Shown here in pieces: positions 46,082-58,202 of a stretch of DNA of 64,000 nucleotides. Source of the stretch: Rosa chinensis (taxonomy: Eukaryota > Streptophyta > Magnoliopsida > Rosales > Rosaceae). The notes beneath the pieces were generated by a model. The model ran no database searches, was not told the origin of the DNA, and saw only the letters and a list, made by a program, of their open reading frames with translations. The DNA is taken from NCBI RefSeq assembly GCF_002994745.2, contig NC_037091.1, positions 9,424,501 to 9,488,500 on the forward strand. Direction: 5' to 3'. Every line of letters begins with the position of its first letter. Position 1 is the stretch's first letter. The position numbers were made by a program, and so were the translations under genes.

Positions 46082-46663
46082 AGATCGAAGAGACATGAAA
46101 GAAAGTTTGTAATTGTCTCTATGATCTTATATTTTGAATTTGTTATTATCGCAGATTCGCAGACTTAGAACCTAGGAATCTTAACCAATGTCACTTGAGC
46201 TGAAGCTTTTGGAGAAAATTTTGTATAATTAAGTGTTACCTATATGCATGACAACTTTGGTCAAATTATGCAAGGATGATCTCAAGTAGATTCCTCTATT
46301 GACATATCAAGTTACTAGTACATTGGTTCCTCTAGTATTACTAGTTACTCTTCAAATTAAAATCTGTCAATGTCATTTTTCCTTGACATTAATAGATGGA
46401 GAAAACCAAAAGGAAAGCGCAGCGGCTGAATGGAAATATTCATTGTGTACATTTACAGTAGTTTAAGTACAACATATATACAACCCTAAACCACAGAAAT
46501 ACTGAACTACCCTAACTAGATTTAGCTTATTTCTCTAACATTTCTAGTATAAAAGGTAAAACTTGAGTACCAGAAGACCTTACTACAGTTCCAACTTGCA
46601 ATGATACACCTTGGCTAGGAGAAAATCAAACTCATAATTTGGTGAGCAGGCAAAACACCAGAA
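46082..46663. other. 3' flank of the ENTH gene
   Basis: AT-rich; expected to hold the 3' UTR. No other gene seen before the LINE tail. Confidence 0.5.
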
Positions 46664-46821
46664 TTCCTTCTTCTTCTTCTTTTTTGGCTCAAAAAGAGGG
46701 ATAAGAGAGGCAAAGAAACCTCCTTACCACCCCATGTTATTAAACAAAAAATAGATACAAAAAGAGGGGACGAAGCCAAGACATCTATAGTAGAACACAC
46801 CAAACATTAAAGAATAACTAG

Positions 46822-49800
46822 CTAACGAAAACGAAATTGTGGAAGACCTAAACAGTCACTATTCCAAATCGAAACAATGAATGGAGGAGTCACGTCCCAC
46901 CAAACTAAGCTTCTTAAAGTACTACCATGATTTGCCAAGATGTCAGCAACTCTTTTACCTTCACAAAAGATATGTGAGGACCGGAAATGCATCTGAGAAA
47001 TGCGGTGCAAACAATTCATCCACTCTACTCTAAGTTGCCATGGCACCAAATGAGGAGATCAGCAAAGAAAATTAAGAATAATGGAAGAATCCACTTCTAG
47101 CCATATATGCTTCCAATCACGGACCCATGCTAACTCAATGACCTTAATAACTGCCATGACCTCAGCTGCAACCGAGCTAGGGATGTCAAGATTTGAAGAA
47201 AAATCACCAAGAAAATTCCCCCTATAGTCACGAAAGACAGCCCCATAACCCCCCAGGTTGGAGGACCTTTTCCAAGCGCCATCTGAATTAATCTTAACCC
47301 AACCAAAAGGGGGAGTATGCCAATTTACCTCAATTATTGTAGGGGCACGCCGTGGATTACATTGAGCACCAAAACTTTTCACAACTCGAAGGTCTTGCAC
47401 AAGATTATGCATACATCCCTCAGCAAGACGACTAGAAGCTTGTATATGTCCTGAGTTAAGTCTAGAAATCACCGTAGCATGTGCTACTACTCCATCAAAT
47501 CTTGCCTTGTTTCTAGCTTGCCAGATAAACCATAGAACTGAAGTATAATAAGCAAGTCATAAATCCTTCAATTGAGGGCTATGACCACCAAGTCCCAAAT
47601 GAAAAAGCTCAATTAAGGAGTTAGGAACCATACCCAACTCAAACCTTGAATCCATGTGTTAATTAAACAGCGACAAGCGTGGCCTGTGGCCCACCATTGT
47701 ACCGATATTGTCCCAACTTAACCACCTGATAGGTGTTGGGTTTTAATCACAAAAGGCCTCGATACAAATTAGGTGAGATCCACCCACTTATAAGTTATAT
47801 TTTATTTGTCACTTTTCCAATGTGGGATCTTTCCTCTCCAACACGCCCCCTCACGTGCAACCTAACTCTAGGTCTGCACGTGAAATTAATTAACAATCCA
47901 ATTCCCACATTGGAAATTGGGACACAAGTCTCATATTGGAGACTTGGCCAATATAACAATCCAAGACCCACACCGGACACTTGGTAACATTCCAATCGGA
48001 ATTTTCCGATGGCAATATAAGGAACCTAAATTCGGGCCCCTGACAATTGGAGACGCAATTGGAGAGAGACCCGCTCTGATACCATGTTAAACAGCGACAA
48101 GCGTGGCCTGTGGCCCACCATTGTACCGATATTGTCCCAACTTAACCACCCGATAGGTGTTGGGTTTTAATCACAAAATGCCTCGGTACAATTAGGTGAG
48201 ATCAACCCACTTATAAGTTATATTTTATTTGTCACTTTTCCAATGCAGTTCCAGATAGAAGGGGCAAAGGAGCAATGTAAAAAAACATGATCAATAGATT
48301 CTGAATTATTACAACAAAGGCCACACCTTGATGCCAAAGCTACTCCTCTCCTTTGTAAAAAGTCATCGCTTAAAACAAGACCACGTAACACCTTCCAAGA
48401 TAAGAAGGACATTCTTGGCGTAATATACTTGGACCATATATGTTTTCCCCATTCTATCGAAGGCAAAGACTGGCTTAAAAAAAGAAAGGCAAGCTTGGCA
48501 GTGAGCTCCCCAAATGAAGAAGCAGACCACATAACCTTATCCTCTGTCAATGGGTCCATAGCAATAAGAACTTTACTTATCAACTCACATAAATCTGGGA
48601 AGTGTAGTTGAAGAAGATTAGGAAAATTCCATGAGCCATTAACAATGAAATCAAACACCAAGCCATTAAGATCATTCATTGCCACACAAGAACCAAATAG
48701 ATCAATAATAGGCCTCCTATGAAATTATCTCTCCAAAAAGAAACCTGGGAACCTGAACCAATAAGCCATCTTGCATTCTCCAAAACTAAAGGCCAAAACT
48801 TACGCACCCCAAGCCATATGGAAGAAGCCGCATATGAGCTTCTTAACAATCTGCCACATACAAAATGAGCCCGAAGTGTAACGCAACCCTCAGAAGAAGA
48901 AGAAAAAATTTCCCAAAACCATTTTAAAAGAAGAGATTTATTCAGAAGCACTAACTGTTTAAGCCCCAAACCCCCTTCATTAAAAGAAGAGCAACACACC
49001 TTCCATGCCACTGGTGGAATCCCGCGTTTATCAATTGATCCAGACCAAAGAAACTTTCTACACCATACCTCAAGTTGACGAAGCAAAGACACAGGCCATT
49101 CATAAACTTGGAAGCTATACACTAGCATACTGTAAATTACTTATTTAATCAATTGAAGCCTCCTAGACATGGATAAAATTGAACCCATCCAACTAGAGAA
49201 CCGCAATCTAATTTTATGAACAATTTTTTGAAAATGAGTAACTCTTGGCTTGCCACGGAAGATGGGTACCCCAAGGTAAGTAAAAGGCATCGAACCAAGA
49301 GGTATCCTCATAGAAGAAGCAATAAAGTGGCGTCGACGATACATATGCTTGCTAAGAAAACCTGAGACTTTGCCTTGTTAATAATTTGCCCCAAGACGGA
49401 ACCATACTCCTCAATAAAAGTCATCACTCGCTGCAGATTGCGCTTATCCCCTCGACAAAAAATAATAACATCATCTACAAATAACACATGGGAAGGAGCT
49501 TGTGTACCACAGGGAGAAGAAATAGGATGAATTCTACCAGCTAATACAAACTCAGAGAGACCATGGCTTAATACCTCTTCAGCCAAACAAAAAAGCAATA
49601 GAGACAACGGGTCACCCTGACGCACACCTCTACCACAGGAAAAGAAACCCACTAGCCTTCCATTAATTAACAGAGAAAGTTTTGCTGACTGAAGGAGTGC
49701 TAGCACCCAAAGCACAAATTTTGGATCAAAACCGAAAGCCTCCAGTACTTGAAGAAGAAAACCCCATGAAAGAGTGTCAAAAGCCTTAGTAATGTACGTC

Positions 49801-51554
49801 TGCCTTGATTGCTACATTGCCACCATAACACCTTGAATCCAACATGTTAAAGCACTCAAAGGTGGTCATGATACAATCAGAAATGTTGCGGCCTGGAACA
49901 AAAGCATGTTGCTGAGGTGAAATAATACGAGAAGCAAGCCTCATAGCAAGAATTTTCGGAATAATTTTGAACACAAAATTAGTGAGAGCAATGGGGCGAA
50001 ATTGCTTGATCAAATATGCATGGTCGACCTTTGGAACCAGTATAATGATGCCCGAATTAAAAGAAGCTGTCAACTCACCATGTATAAAGAAGTACTGCAC
50101 TACAAGAACCACATCATCCCCTACTATATCCCAACATGAAATAAAGAAGTGACCATTAAAACCATCTGGACCTGGAGCACTATCAGAATCCATAAATTTT
50201 ACTGCCTCCCAAACTTCCTCAGGTGAGGGAATAGCAATGAGAATACTATTTTCATTAGCAGTAACCATTGACAGGATAACACGACTAATAAGACCAATAA
50301 CATGGTAATCTGCGTTGTTAGCAAAGAGGTCTAAATAGTAATTAAGAATATGATTCTTAATAGAAATTGGATCATCGTAAACCTGGTTTCCATCCCGAAG
50401 AAGAGAAATTGAAGCCCGAGACCTCCGTGCTCTACACATAGCATGAAAAAAAAAAAGAAGTGTTACGATCACGATCTGACAACCATCTCAATCTAGACTT
50501 CTCCTTTCAGAAAAGCTCTTGCAATCTGATAGACTCATTCAAGTTGGCTTGGAGTTCATTTTCCTTAGCAAAATCTACATCAGAGCCTCCTGAAGATGAA
50601 ATGACCTATTGTAAATCAGCTAAAGCCGCCAGATCATCACAAACTCTATGATGAATATCCCTAAAAACCTCCCAATTCCAGGATCTGAGAGCTTTACGTA
50701 GCACACATAATTTGTGTTGCAAGACTGATAGAGGGCACCCATGAGTATTGATTGAAGACCAACAATGAGTTATGAAAGGCCGAAAGTCTTTATGGCCTAA
50801 CCACATTTTGCGGAACAGAAAAAGACTTTGATGATTGGTAGAGGCCTTAGAGAATGACAATAGAGGAGGATTATGATCCGAGCAAATTCGAGGCAATGTA
50901 CAACAATCAAACTGATCCCAAACATCCAACCAAGAAAGATTTGCAAGACTACGATCCAACCTTATTTCTACATTACCGCGGAGAGCCCTCCGACGAACCC
51001 AAGTAAACTCTGCTCCTTTGGTATCCACATGCACAAGCTCACAAACATCAAATATTGCCAGAAATTCTACACAAGAGCGCACACAAACAGAACCACCCCC
51101 CTTCTTCTCATAAGCCCCTAAAATTGCATTAAAATCACCAAATACAAGCCATGGACCAGAAACAAAACTGCCTTTAACATTAGTGATATCTTCCCATAAT
51201 CGACGACGACTAGCAGCTGTTGTGCAAGCATATACAGCTATAATAATACAATTCACCGAATCAAACATAACTTAAAGAGAAACTTGTTGGTCTGTGATAG
51301 AGAGGACACGAACAAACGGTACAAGAGAAAGTTTACAAAAAAACCCATAAATTAGGCAATAAAGCAGCCCTGCCATTAGTACACACCGCCACCATACACA
51401 TGGAATGTCAGAAGCAAGATGGAATAGCATCCAATGAAACAAAGGGTTCAGCTATGCACAATAGCTCATGATTATTAACACGAACAAATTTTGACAATGC
51501 ATCTTGAGTAGAGACATTACCAATGCCTCGTAAATTCCAATACAATATCTTCAT
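46822..51554 (-). pseudogene. LINE ORF2: endonuclease, reverse transcriptase, zf-RVT, RNase H (broken)
   Basis: Begins MKILYWNLRGIGNVS at 51554, overlapping the ORF1 stop. Regions in order: endonuclease (ILYWNLRGIG, VFGDFNAIL, FTWVRRRA, RLDRSLAN, CSDHNPPLL); RT (DSAPGPDGFNGHFF, FRPIALTNFVFKIIPKILAM, HAFVPGRNISDCI, RQGDPLSLLLFCL, FVDDVIIFC); thumb/connection (FTYLGVPIFRG, RLQLIK, FLWSG); zf-RVT (CGLCCNNSESIDHVFLHC); RNase H (VKINSDGAWKRSS, AVFRDYRGNFLGDF, AAEVMAVIKVIELA). FVDD is the L1-type RT active site. Stops and shifts: stop near 51415, shift near 49730-49790, stop near 49142, a shift near 48680, plus the TRIM insertion. Non-functional. Confidence 0.9.
47657..48245 (-). mobile_element. 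TRIM retrotransposon 1, inserted in the LINE, right end truncated
   Basis: Left LTR 47657-47843 (TGTTAATTAAACAGCGAC...CTCTCCAACA), right LTR 48085-48245, which stops at CCAATG and lacks about 22 bases. Purine-tract complement CGCCCCCTCACG after the left LTR, and a tRNA-Met primer site (TGGTATCAGAGC on the minus strand) beside the right LTR. Internal region about 240 bp with no coding capacity. No target duplication survives. LTRs are about 95% identical to each other by eye. Confidence 0.9.
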
Positions 51555-52990
51555 GAAGGAACATTCTTGGAACGAATGTAAGCCTCACGACTTTCAATCT
51601 GGGTTGCTTTCCTCACTGATCTACGTTGAGTTTTGGATAGTACCTCGGTGAAACCATCTGCCTTTGCAGTTTTTTCTGTCTCTTCATACCAATCCACAAT
51701 TGTGTTGGAGGTAGTAGCATGGGCAGCAGCCACTTGCTCTAACTCCTCTTCACGCTTAGTAGAATCATCACTATTATCTTCACCACTACTATTTTCATCC
51801 AACCCATCAGCAGCTAATTGCTGGAAGCGGTTTGTGTGATCCACCTCACACTGCCCTACCACGTTCTGACCAATACCAACAGAATCCTCAACATTATTCT
51901 CAACAAGATTCTCAACATGATTTGCAGAAGGCTGCTCAATAACTGACTCTTGACAATCCCTTTTCTCAACCACATCAAAAATGTTCACCCTAGCACCAAC
52001 CACACCATTATCTATTGTAGGAGGAGAAAGGGATTTCCGAACAAAGGAAGGTCCCTCTCTGGCATCCTCCTTAGCGCTTGGTGTAGAATCAACTATAACT
52101 TTCTTCCTTCTATCCTCCTTTCGAACATATACCTTCTGAACTTTATGATGACGACGTAGGGGCTTCCGTGAATGCCCCCTGTCCTCTTCCTTATCTTCTG
52201 TCTGAGCAGGGGCAGCAAGCTTTGGAACATGTTTACAAGAAGTAACCCGGTGTCCCATGTTGCCATAGTGAGAGCAAAAATCCGGCAGCCTCTCATATTC
52301 AACCTCCACCACCACGAGTTCCCCATTCTGCCTTCGAACAACCAATTCATATGGTGGAGTAGAAGACAAGTCCACATCCACCAGAACCCTAGCATAGAGT
52401 CCAAATTTCCTTTCCAAAATATTCTAGTCTATTTTGATTGGGACTCCAATACCATTAGCAATCTCAAATAGAGTGACAGGCTCCCAGAATTGCAGCCCTA
52501 AATCCCACAATCGCACCCACACTTGGGCGTTGGTATTTCTTTGATTGGCAGGGGAAAAGTTTGGGGACCATCTCATGAAGAGTATGATGCCAGGCTTCAA
52601 AGATATTGCTCCCTGCACCCATACCAGCGAGACCGCTGCATCAGAAGCAAACCTGAAGGTGAAATACCCTCTACCCATTGAGATAACACTCCAGTGCCCA
52701 ATATTTCCCCAAACCAAGCCCAACTTCTTGTGCAGATCATTCGAAGAATAAGGCCTTTCTCCTGAAGCAAGATGAAGGCGCGCCAACAGCATGTGTTTGC
52801 ACTTGTCCAAACCGGATTTATACCCTTCCTCTGAGATTGTGATTGTTGTCTTACCATCATGGATCACAGGCGATGGCAAAGTAGCAAGGGAAACTACAGG
52901 CTTCGCAACCACAGAGGCATACGAGTGAGGCAACGAGGGCGTCTCAACATTCAAAAAAGACCAAGGACAGATCGATAACTTGTCAGCCAT
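51551..52990 (-). pseudogene. LINE ORF1: DUF4283 and zinc knuckle protein
   Basis: Begins MADKLSICPWSFLN at 52990 (an upstream ATG at 53014 is also open). Residues about 20-190 match the DUF4283 region (ARLHLASGERPYSSNDLHKK, VRLWDLGLQFWEPVTLFEIA, NGIGVPIKID), followed by a knuckle LPDFCSHYGNMGHRVTSC where the second Cys is Tyr, then a long acidic and Ser-rich tail. DUF4283 proteins of plant LINEs bind nucleic acid and accompany the RT. A TAG at 52424-52426 interrupts the frame between the two halves. Confidence 0.85.
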
Positions 52991-53019
52991 GGTCCAGCGA
53001 GAAGAACGATGCAAATACT

Positions 53020-53329
53020 AGGGACTCTAGTGCAGGGAAACCCTAGAAAGGATAAACCCTAGTAGAGCCGTCAGCAGACATAACCTTCTGCATAGTAGTA
53101 ATTCGTTTCACTACTGTGAGTTTGCGACATTCCTATGTGGGCAATCATTATGTACCCAAAATTGAGTGTGGATGGTTTAATTTCATAAAGAAGAGATTCA
53201 GAGTTTTTCCCTATGTGTGTCTCCTTTTTCGCTTATGGGTAGTTGTTGTGCCTTTGTGAAAGCACTCCATCTGAGAACCTTAACTGAACCACTTGATGTG
53301 TAAAAAGCATGTTAATCCCCATCCTTTGG

Positions 53330-53361
<32 letters not shown>

Positions 53362-53374
53362 GCTTCTTAATTAG
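53020..53374. other. LINE 5' leader and flanking DNA with a poly(A) run
   Basis: CCCTAG-rich stretch just upstream of ORF1; then unassigned sequence ending in a run of 28 A at 53330-53357. Confidence 0.5.
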
Positions 53375-53734
53375 CAGGCCCGGACTTGAGATTTTGAAAA
53401 AAAAACAAAATTTAAAGGCTTGAGGCAAAAAATAAAAATGGGCCTACATTTACTATAGAAAAGGAAAAAAATTGCCAAAAGAATATTTACAAAGAAGAAA
53501 TTTGGAAAGAAAAGAAATATACAACAGAAAGATGATTCGAACCTAATCTAGGAGACTAGGAGTAACATAAAAAAAGAATGCAACTTGTCAACTAACCCAA
53601 TCTTATTGTTTAGTAAAACACTTACATTTTATTTACTTAATAATTTTTTTAAATACCTCCAAAAAAAATTAGGCCCGACGAGACACTGGGCTTGAGACGG
53701 TCAATTCACGGGCCTCATGTCAGGTCCAACTCTG
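53375..53734. mobile_element. hAT-like MITE
   Basis: Left end CAGGCCCGGACTTGAG; right end, on the minus strand, CAGAGTTGGACCTGAC. Both are CAGRG/CAGGC-type ends with shared GGACYTGA. 8-bp flanks TTAATTAG and TTTCTTAG match at 6 of 8 positions. A-rich interior, no coding. Identification is by ends and layout only. Confidence 0.5.
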
Positions 53735-53907
53735 TTTCTTAGAAATGCCTATAGAACTGAAGCAGGTGCAACGTTTAGTAGTCAAAGTACAATTCAGCTT
53801 TGCTTATAAGGTTTCCATTGGTTTGTATTGAAAATGCATCTATACCTAGTCAGTATAAACTATTGGATTGACATAATATATATTCTCACCATTTCCAAAT
53901 TGTGTTG

Positions 53908-54565
53908 TGTTAAACAGCAATAAGTGTGACCCGTGGCCCACAATTGTACCGTTATTATCCAAACTTAATCACCTGTTAGGTGTTGAGTTTTAATCACAAA
54001 AAACCTCAGTACAATTGAGTGAGAGTCACCCACTTGTAAATTCTATTTTATTTGTCACTTTTTCAATGTACAATCTTTTCTCTCCAATACGCCCCCTCAC
54101 GTGCAACTATCTCTAGGTATGCACGTGGAATTAATTGACAAACCCAATTCCACATTGGAAATCGGGTCACAAGTCCCACATTAGAGACTTAACCAATCAC
54201 ATAATAATCCAAGGCCCACATCGGACACTTAGTAATAATCCAATAGAAAACTTTCGATGGCCAATTTAATGAACCCAAACTAGGTCCATGATTGTAGTAG
54301 AGATTGGTGAATCAATTAATGAGTGAACCCAAATCCGGGTCCATGATGGCAAAATAATTGAAGAGCGACTCGCTCTGATACCATGTTAAACAACGATAAG
54401 TGTGGCCCGTGACCCACAATTGTACTGATACTGTCCCAACATAACAACCTGTTAGATGTTGGGTTTTAATCACAAAACGTCTCAGTACAATTGGGTGAGA
54501 GTCACCCATTTATAAGTTAAATTTTATTTGTTAATTTTTGAATATGAGATCTTTTTTCTCCAACA
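53908..54565 (-). mobile_element. TRIM retrotransposon 2, complete, 658 bp
   Basis: LTRs 53908-54089 and 54385-54565 (TGTTAAACARCRATAAGTGT...CTCCAAYA); duplication TGTTG at 53903-53907 and 54566-54570. Minus orientation: purine-tract complement CGCCCCCTCACGTG after the left LTR and primer-site complement GCTCTGATACCA before the right LTR. Same family as TRIM 1 at 47657-48245. LTRs differ at roughly 10% of sites by eye, so this copy is older. Confidence 0.93.
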
Positions 54566-54570
54566 TGTTG

Positions 54571-55411
54571 TATGTCTTCTAGTTGAGAACACACACTTAA
54601 TTCATGGTAGAAGTGTAGAACAGACTCAAACTCAGAAAACTCATACCTAATAGTGAAGACCAATTGGATCCTCTACCTTCCTTCGCCACATTCAACTAGG
54701 TTTATCACCAAGTCAAAACAATTTCAGCTCCATTTATAGGTTTCACTGTTTTAGTATAATAGTAACAAAGAAAAACTAACAGAAACCAACTGCATGTAAC
54801 AGTCTTCAAACTGTTCAAAATCCCAAGAGCAAGTTTGTTCATATATATTTAAATAGGTTTGGTATGGGCCTTTTGGCTCAAGTCCTTTTGCAAGAGCTGC
54901 CTTGTTTATGCTTAGAAGAACAACAGTCAGAGTCAAATTTGTCAAAATATGATTAAGGTGGGAGTAGTTAAATCGTTGAAACAATACATGACAGAGAAAA
55001 TCCAAAAAGCACCAAGCAAGTTCAAACAAAATGGCCATTTTGTTTACAATGGGTTGGTCTTGGACTCATTCAATTGTCTTTACAATGGTTGATTCAGCTT
55101 TCCAGATTTTTTTCTCTCTTTATTTTCTTCGGATAGAAGGAATATGATCTTCATGAACACTATGTTTTGGATTGGAGAACAGTAGATAAATTTATAATTA
55201 TAAACTCTAACACCTAATTGTACCATTGTTGATTAGATTAGCATATTAGAAATTTCTTTGGGTCCATTCAAAGACTTTAGAAAAGGGGGATAGACTCCCC
55301 GCAAGAAAAAAAGAAAAGAAAAGAAAAGAAAAAGGGGATGGGCCAAATTTGTAAGACTTGTAATATACTCATATATAAGGATATTCTTCAGTGGACTTTT
55401 TTACAAACCCT
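54571..55411. other. Unassigned intergenic DNA
   Basis: No gene recognised. A short AAAAG repeat lies at about 55306-55332. Confidence 0.5.
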
Positions 55412-55423
55412 AAAAGTAATTAT

Positions 55424-56515
55424 TTTTTTTTAAAGGATTTGATGTTATCAGATATCAAAGCGATGAAAACAGGTTAGAGTCTAACATGTACTTACATAAG
55501 AATCCGGTGAAACCGGAGAACCTATCTAAGTCAATACTAAACTCATTAGAGTCTAAAGGAACACTTGCTGGAAAACAAGCCTACAACGAGCAAGAACAAT
55601 CTCGCTATTCTAAGGCAAAATCATTCATCTAGTCTAATTTGCCAGCACGCCATTGTGGTACAAATACCAACTAGAAACATCTTAGAACAACACATAGAGA
55701 TTACTTTAACCCTACAAGGCTTGTAACTAGATGTCTAATAGCAGAGATTTAGGAAAATACTAGCTCCTCCCCCTTAGGGTTGGAGCCAGCACTATCCTTA
55801 GCCTCTTCAGGAGCCAACAACCTCGGCAACAGGTTGGTCTTGCTCTTCTTGTCCAAAGCAACTGTAGCAGACTCAACTAGCCCAAGCTAGAGCGGCCCGT
55901 TGACCCAAGCCCACTTCTCAAACCTACTGAAATAGGCCCAAGAGAGATTAGGCCCATTTGATCCAAGCCCATGCCCAGAGGCCCAAACCCAAGCAAGGAT
56001 GCTAGCCTGAGCATCATGGCCCTGCCAGCCTGTCGCCGCTACCGTCTCTGCCCTGTCTAGGGGTCGTCTACCCCAGGCAGCCATCCTCAGAAGCAGCACT
56101 GCACTACCACACCAGTGCCTACCGATCAGTAGACCTCCAACTCAGATTGTCGATCGCCTTGACCTCGATTGCACCCAGACTAGATGAGAATCTAATATGT
56201 TAATTCGCCAGCAATCGTCCAACGCCGCCGTGTTTGCCCTTCACCCAAACCCCAGTCACGGCGGTACTAGTCCGACGAACCTACGATTGATCTGACTCGA
56301 TTCACAGCACCAAGAGTCCAAGACCCAGCCACTAAGATCCTAGACAAGCGGATCCTTTCGAAACCTCTACCACCACCAAACAGACCCTGAGATCTGCCAC
56401 GCACGACCAATGACGCAGGTTCGCCGGTGAAGACTACCACGCCGCCGCCGCCGCCACCCTCTGCTCAGAAACCCTAGGGCTCTGCTTTTTTTATTTCGAG
56501 GTCCTGACACTCACA
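55424..56515 (-). mobile_element. LINE-derived non-autonomous insertion with a 12-bp target duplication
   Basis: Flanked by AAAAGTAATTAT at 55412-55423 and 56516-56527, a perfect 12-bp repeat as made by target-primed reverse transcription. A poly(T) tract (tail complement) at 55423-55431 fixes minus orientation. The 5' part is GC-rich (CGCCGCCGCCGCC near 56441) and the 3' part resembles plant L1 3' UTRs. No endonuclease or RT region is present, so it was probably made by an L1 machinery from an internally deleted copy. Confidence 0.8.
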
Positions 56516-56527
56516 AAAAGTAATTAT

Positions 56528-57559
56528 ATATAGTCTTCTAAGAGATTAATATAAATCAAGGAAGCCAAAAATTACAAAATAAATAAATAATAATAATAAA
56601 GATGATAATAAATAACTTCTACAGTATGGAATTGAGTCTTAAATTTGAATGTACATATACTATATCCTTCTGTAATTTTCATATTTATTTACTATATACT
56701 AATTCTCAACGCACTGTTCATCGGCTTATGAATAGTGCCGGCGGGAGCCGAGCCGATTGTGGCTGAAAAGACTATTTTATCCCTGCATAATCTCTCTTGC
56801 CCGACACCTGTTTATCGTTTCAAAGCTTTCGTGTCTTTGTTCTTCGCTTCACACAGTGTGTGTTTCTCTTGCTTTGACACCTAGGGTGCTGCTCAGCAAT
56901 CGTGTCTATGAATCTATGATACCTCACTCCACTCTATCTATCTGGGGATAGAGAGAGAGTTTGAGACCGAAGAAGAAGGAGACGGGAAGAAGTTGATGGT
57001 CGATTCGAACAGAAATTGAGTGAACTGATCAACGTCCTGAGTTTGGCTTTGATAGTTTATTCTAATTGATTGCCATTTAAAGTGGTCTGTGCTTTGGGTT
57101 CATCTGTTTCTTTCGCATTACCTTTGTTATAGATTTTGTGTTCACATCGAATAGAGCCTGCAACGTAAGACAGATTGTATGCCTACTATTTTTAATTTTT
57201 CTTTTTCTTTTTTGAGGTTCTACTTATCGTTTATAAGCTCAAATGGTTTTTTATATGGTTTTTTTCATTAATTAGTAATTTCTTTATTCAGGGCACGAAT
57301 GAGTTTTCTTCTCTGAATTTCTTGACTGCCAATTCTAATCCCTTTAACAGAGGTAAACTTTTAAACCTTTTTTCCTTTTGGGAATTTGATTAAAATTTGT
57401 TCCTTTTGCTTTGTGTGATTGAAACTTGGTTTGTTATCGATAGTTTTGAATCAGTGGTTCATGTTTTAGGGCATTGAACTGGGTTTTTTGGTGATTACAG
57501 AGGTTTGGGTGTTTTCTTTGTCTTTAAGTGGTAATGACTGTTTTGTTTTTACTCTGTAG
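56528..57559 (+). promoter_or_regulatory. Likely promoter and 5' leader of the small-peptide gene
   Basis: AT-rich until about 56700, then a purine-rich leader-like stretch at 56940-57010 (GATAGAGAGAGAGTTTGAG) and intron-like sequence up to an acceptor at 57559. No TATA box assigned. Confidence 0.35.
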
Positions 57560-57564
57560 GTTTT

Positions 57565-58109
57565 ATGCAAAGGAGTATCTGGATTGTTCTTTTGCCGCTG
57601 TTCCTGGTTTTGTTAATTGTTGTTAGTTGGGTGTCCTGTTGTGATTCAGGTATCTAACTTTTGTCTTTAGATTATTGAATGTTCAGGTATTTTTGTGATT
57701 ACTTGGCAGGGGGTATATTTGATAGAGTGTATGCAATGTTATGGTTGATTGTATAGAGATGGTTTATTTGGCCGTTGTTGTATTTGGATGATAGAATTTG
57801 TTTATGTTAGGGTGGTTTATATAGTTGTAATAGATGGTTTGTTTGGTTTTGTTCAGCAGATATTGGGAACAGTGTGCGATCAAATTTTGGAAGTGCTTTG
57901 GATTCAGGTATGTAAAGAGTTATGCTTAGTGTTATTGAATCAGTTTATTTACAAAGTTCCAACTATTGATCTTTATGTTGATAAATGTTAGTTTTATCAT
58001 CTTTCTAAAAACTATTGATCTGAAATTTTTTTTTCTTCTATGATTTGCAGTCTATAAAAGGTCAAGCACTAAGATACGAAAGAGAAGACAACAAATCAGT
58101 TTGGGTTAG
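57565..58109 (+). CDS. Hypothetical 63-aa peptide with signal/anchor helix and basic C-terminus
   Basis: Exons 57565-57649, 57860-57907 and 58051-58109; GT-AG junctions and in-phase codons give 64 codons with TAG. The N-terminus MQRSIWIVLLPLFLVLLIVV is a strong hydrophobic helix (signal peptide or membrane anchor) followed by SWVSCCDS; the C-terminus YKRSSTKIRKRRQQ is strongly basic. I do not recognise the family. It could be a secreted peptide precursor, a small membrane protein, or a spurious join of exon-like blocks belonging to the IQM-like remnant downstream. In the third exon a longer frame also reads SIKGQALRYEREDNKSVWVS without a stop, so an alternative product is possible. Confidence 0.45.
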
Positions 58110-58202
58110 TTCTGGAAAAGGTACATGGAAATATTTTGATTTATAAGATTGATTGATCTAACAAGTTAGGTGGCTTTAAAATTCGAGTCAATTAAAGGAT
58201 TG

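Larger units (their letters stand above)
46664..53110 (-). mobile_element. L1-type LINE, nearly full length, decayed
   Basis: Minus-strand element: 5' region at about 53110, ORF1 (52990-51551), ORF2 (51554-46822), 3' UTR and an A-rich tail (AAAAAAGAAGAAGAAGAAGG) at about 46684-46664. ORF2 has endonuclease, reverse transcriptase, zinc-binding and RNase H regions. No clear target duplication was found, so both limits are approximate. A TRIM at 47657-48245 interrupts it between the zinc-binding region and RNase H. Confidence 0.85.

Noticed and set aside
53110..53330. Target-site duplication of the LINE
   Set aside because: Sequence next to the A-rich tail (about 46640-46664) has no convincing match near the 5' end.
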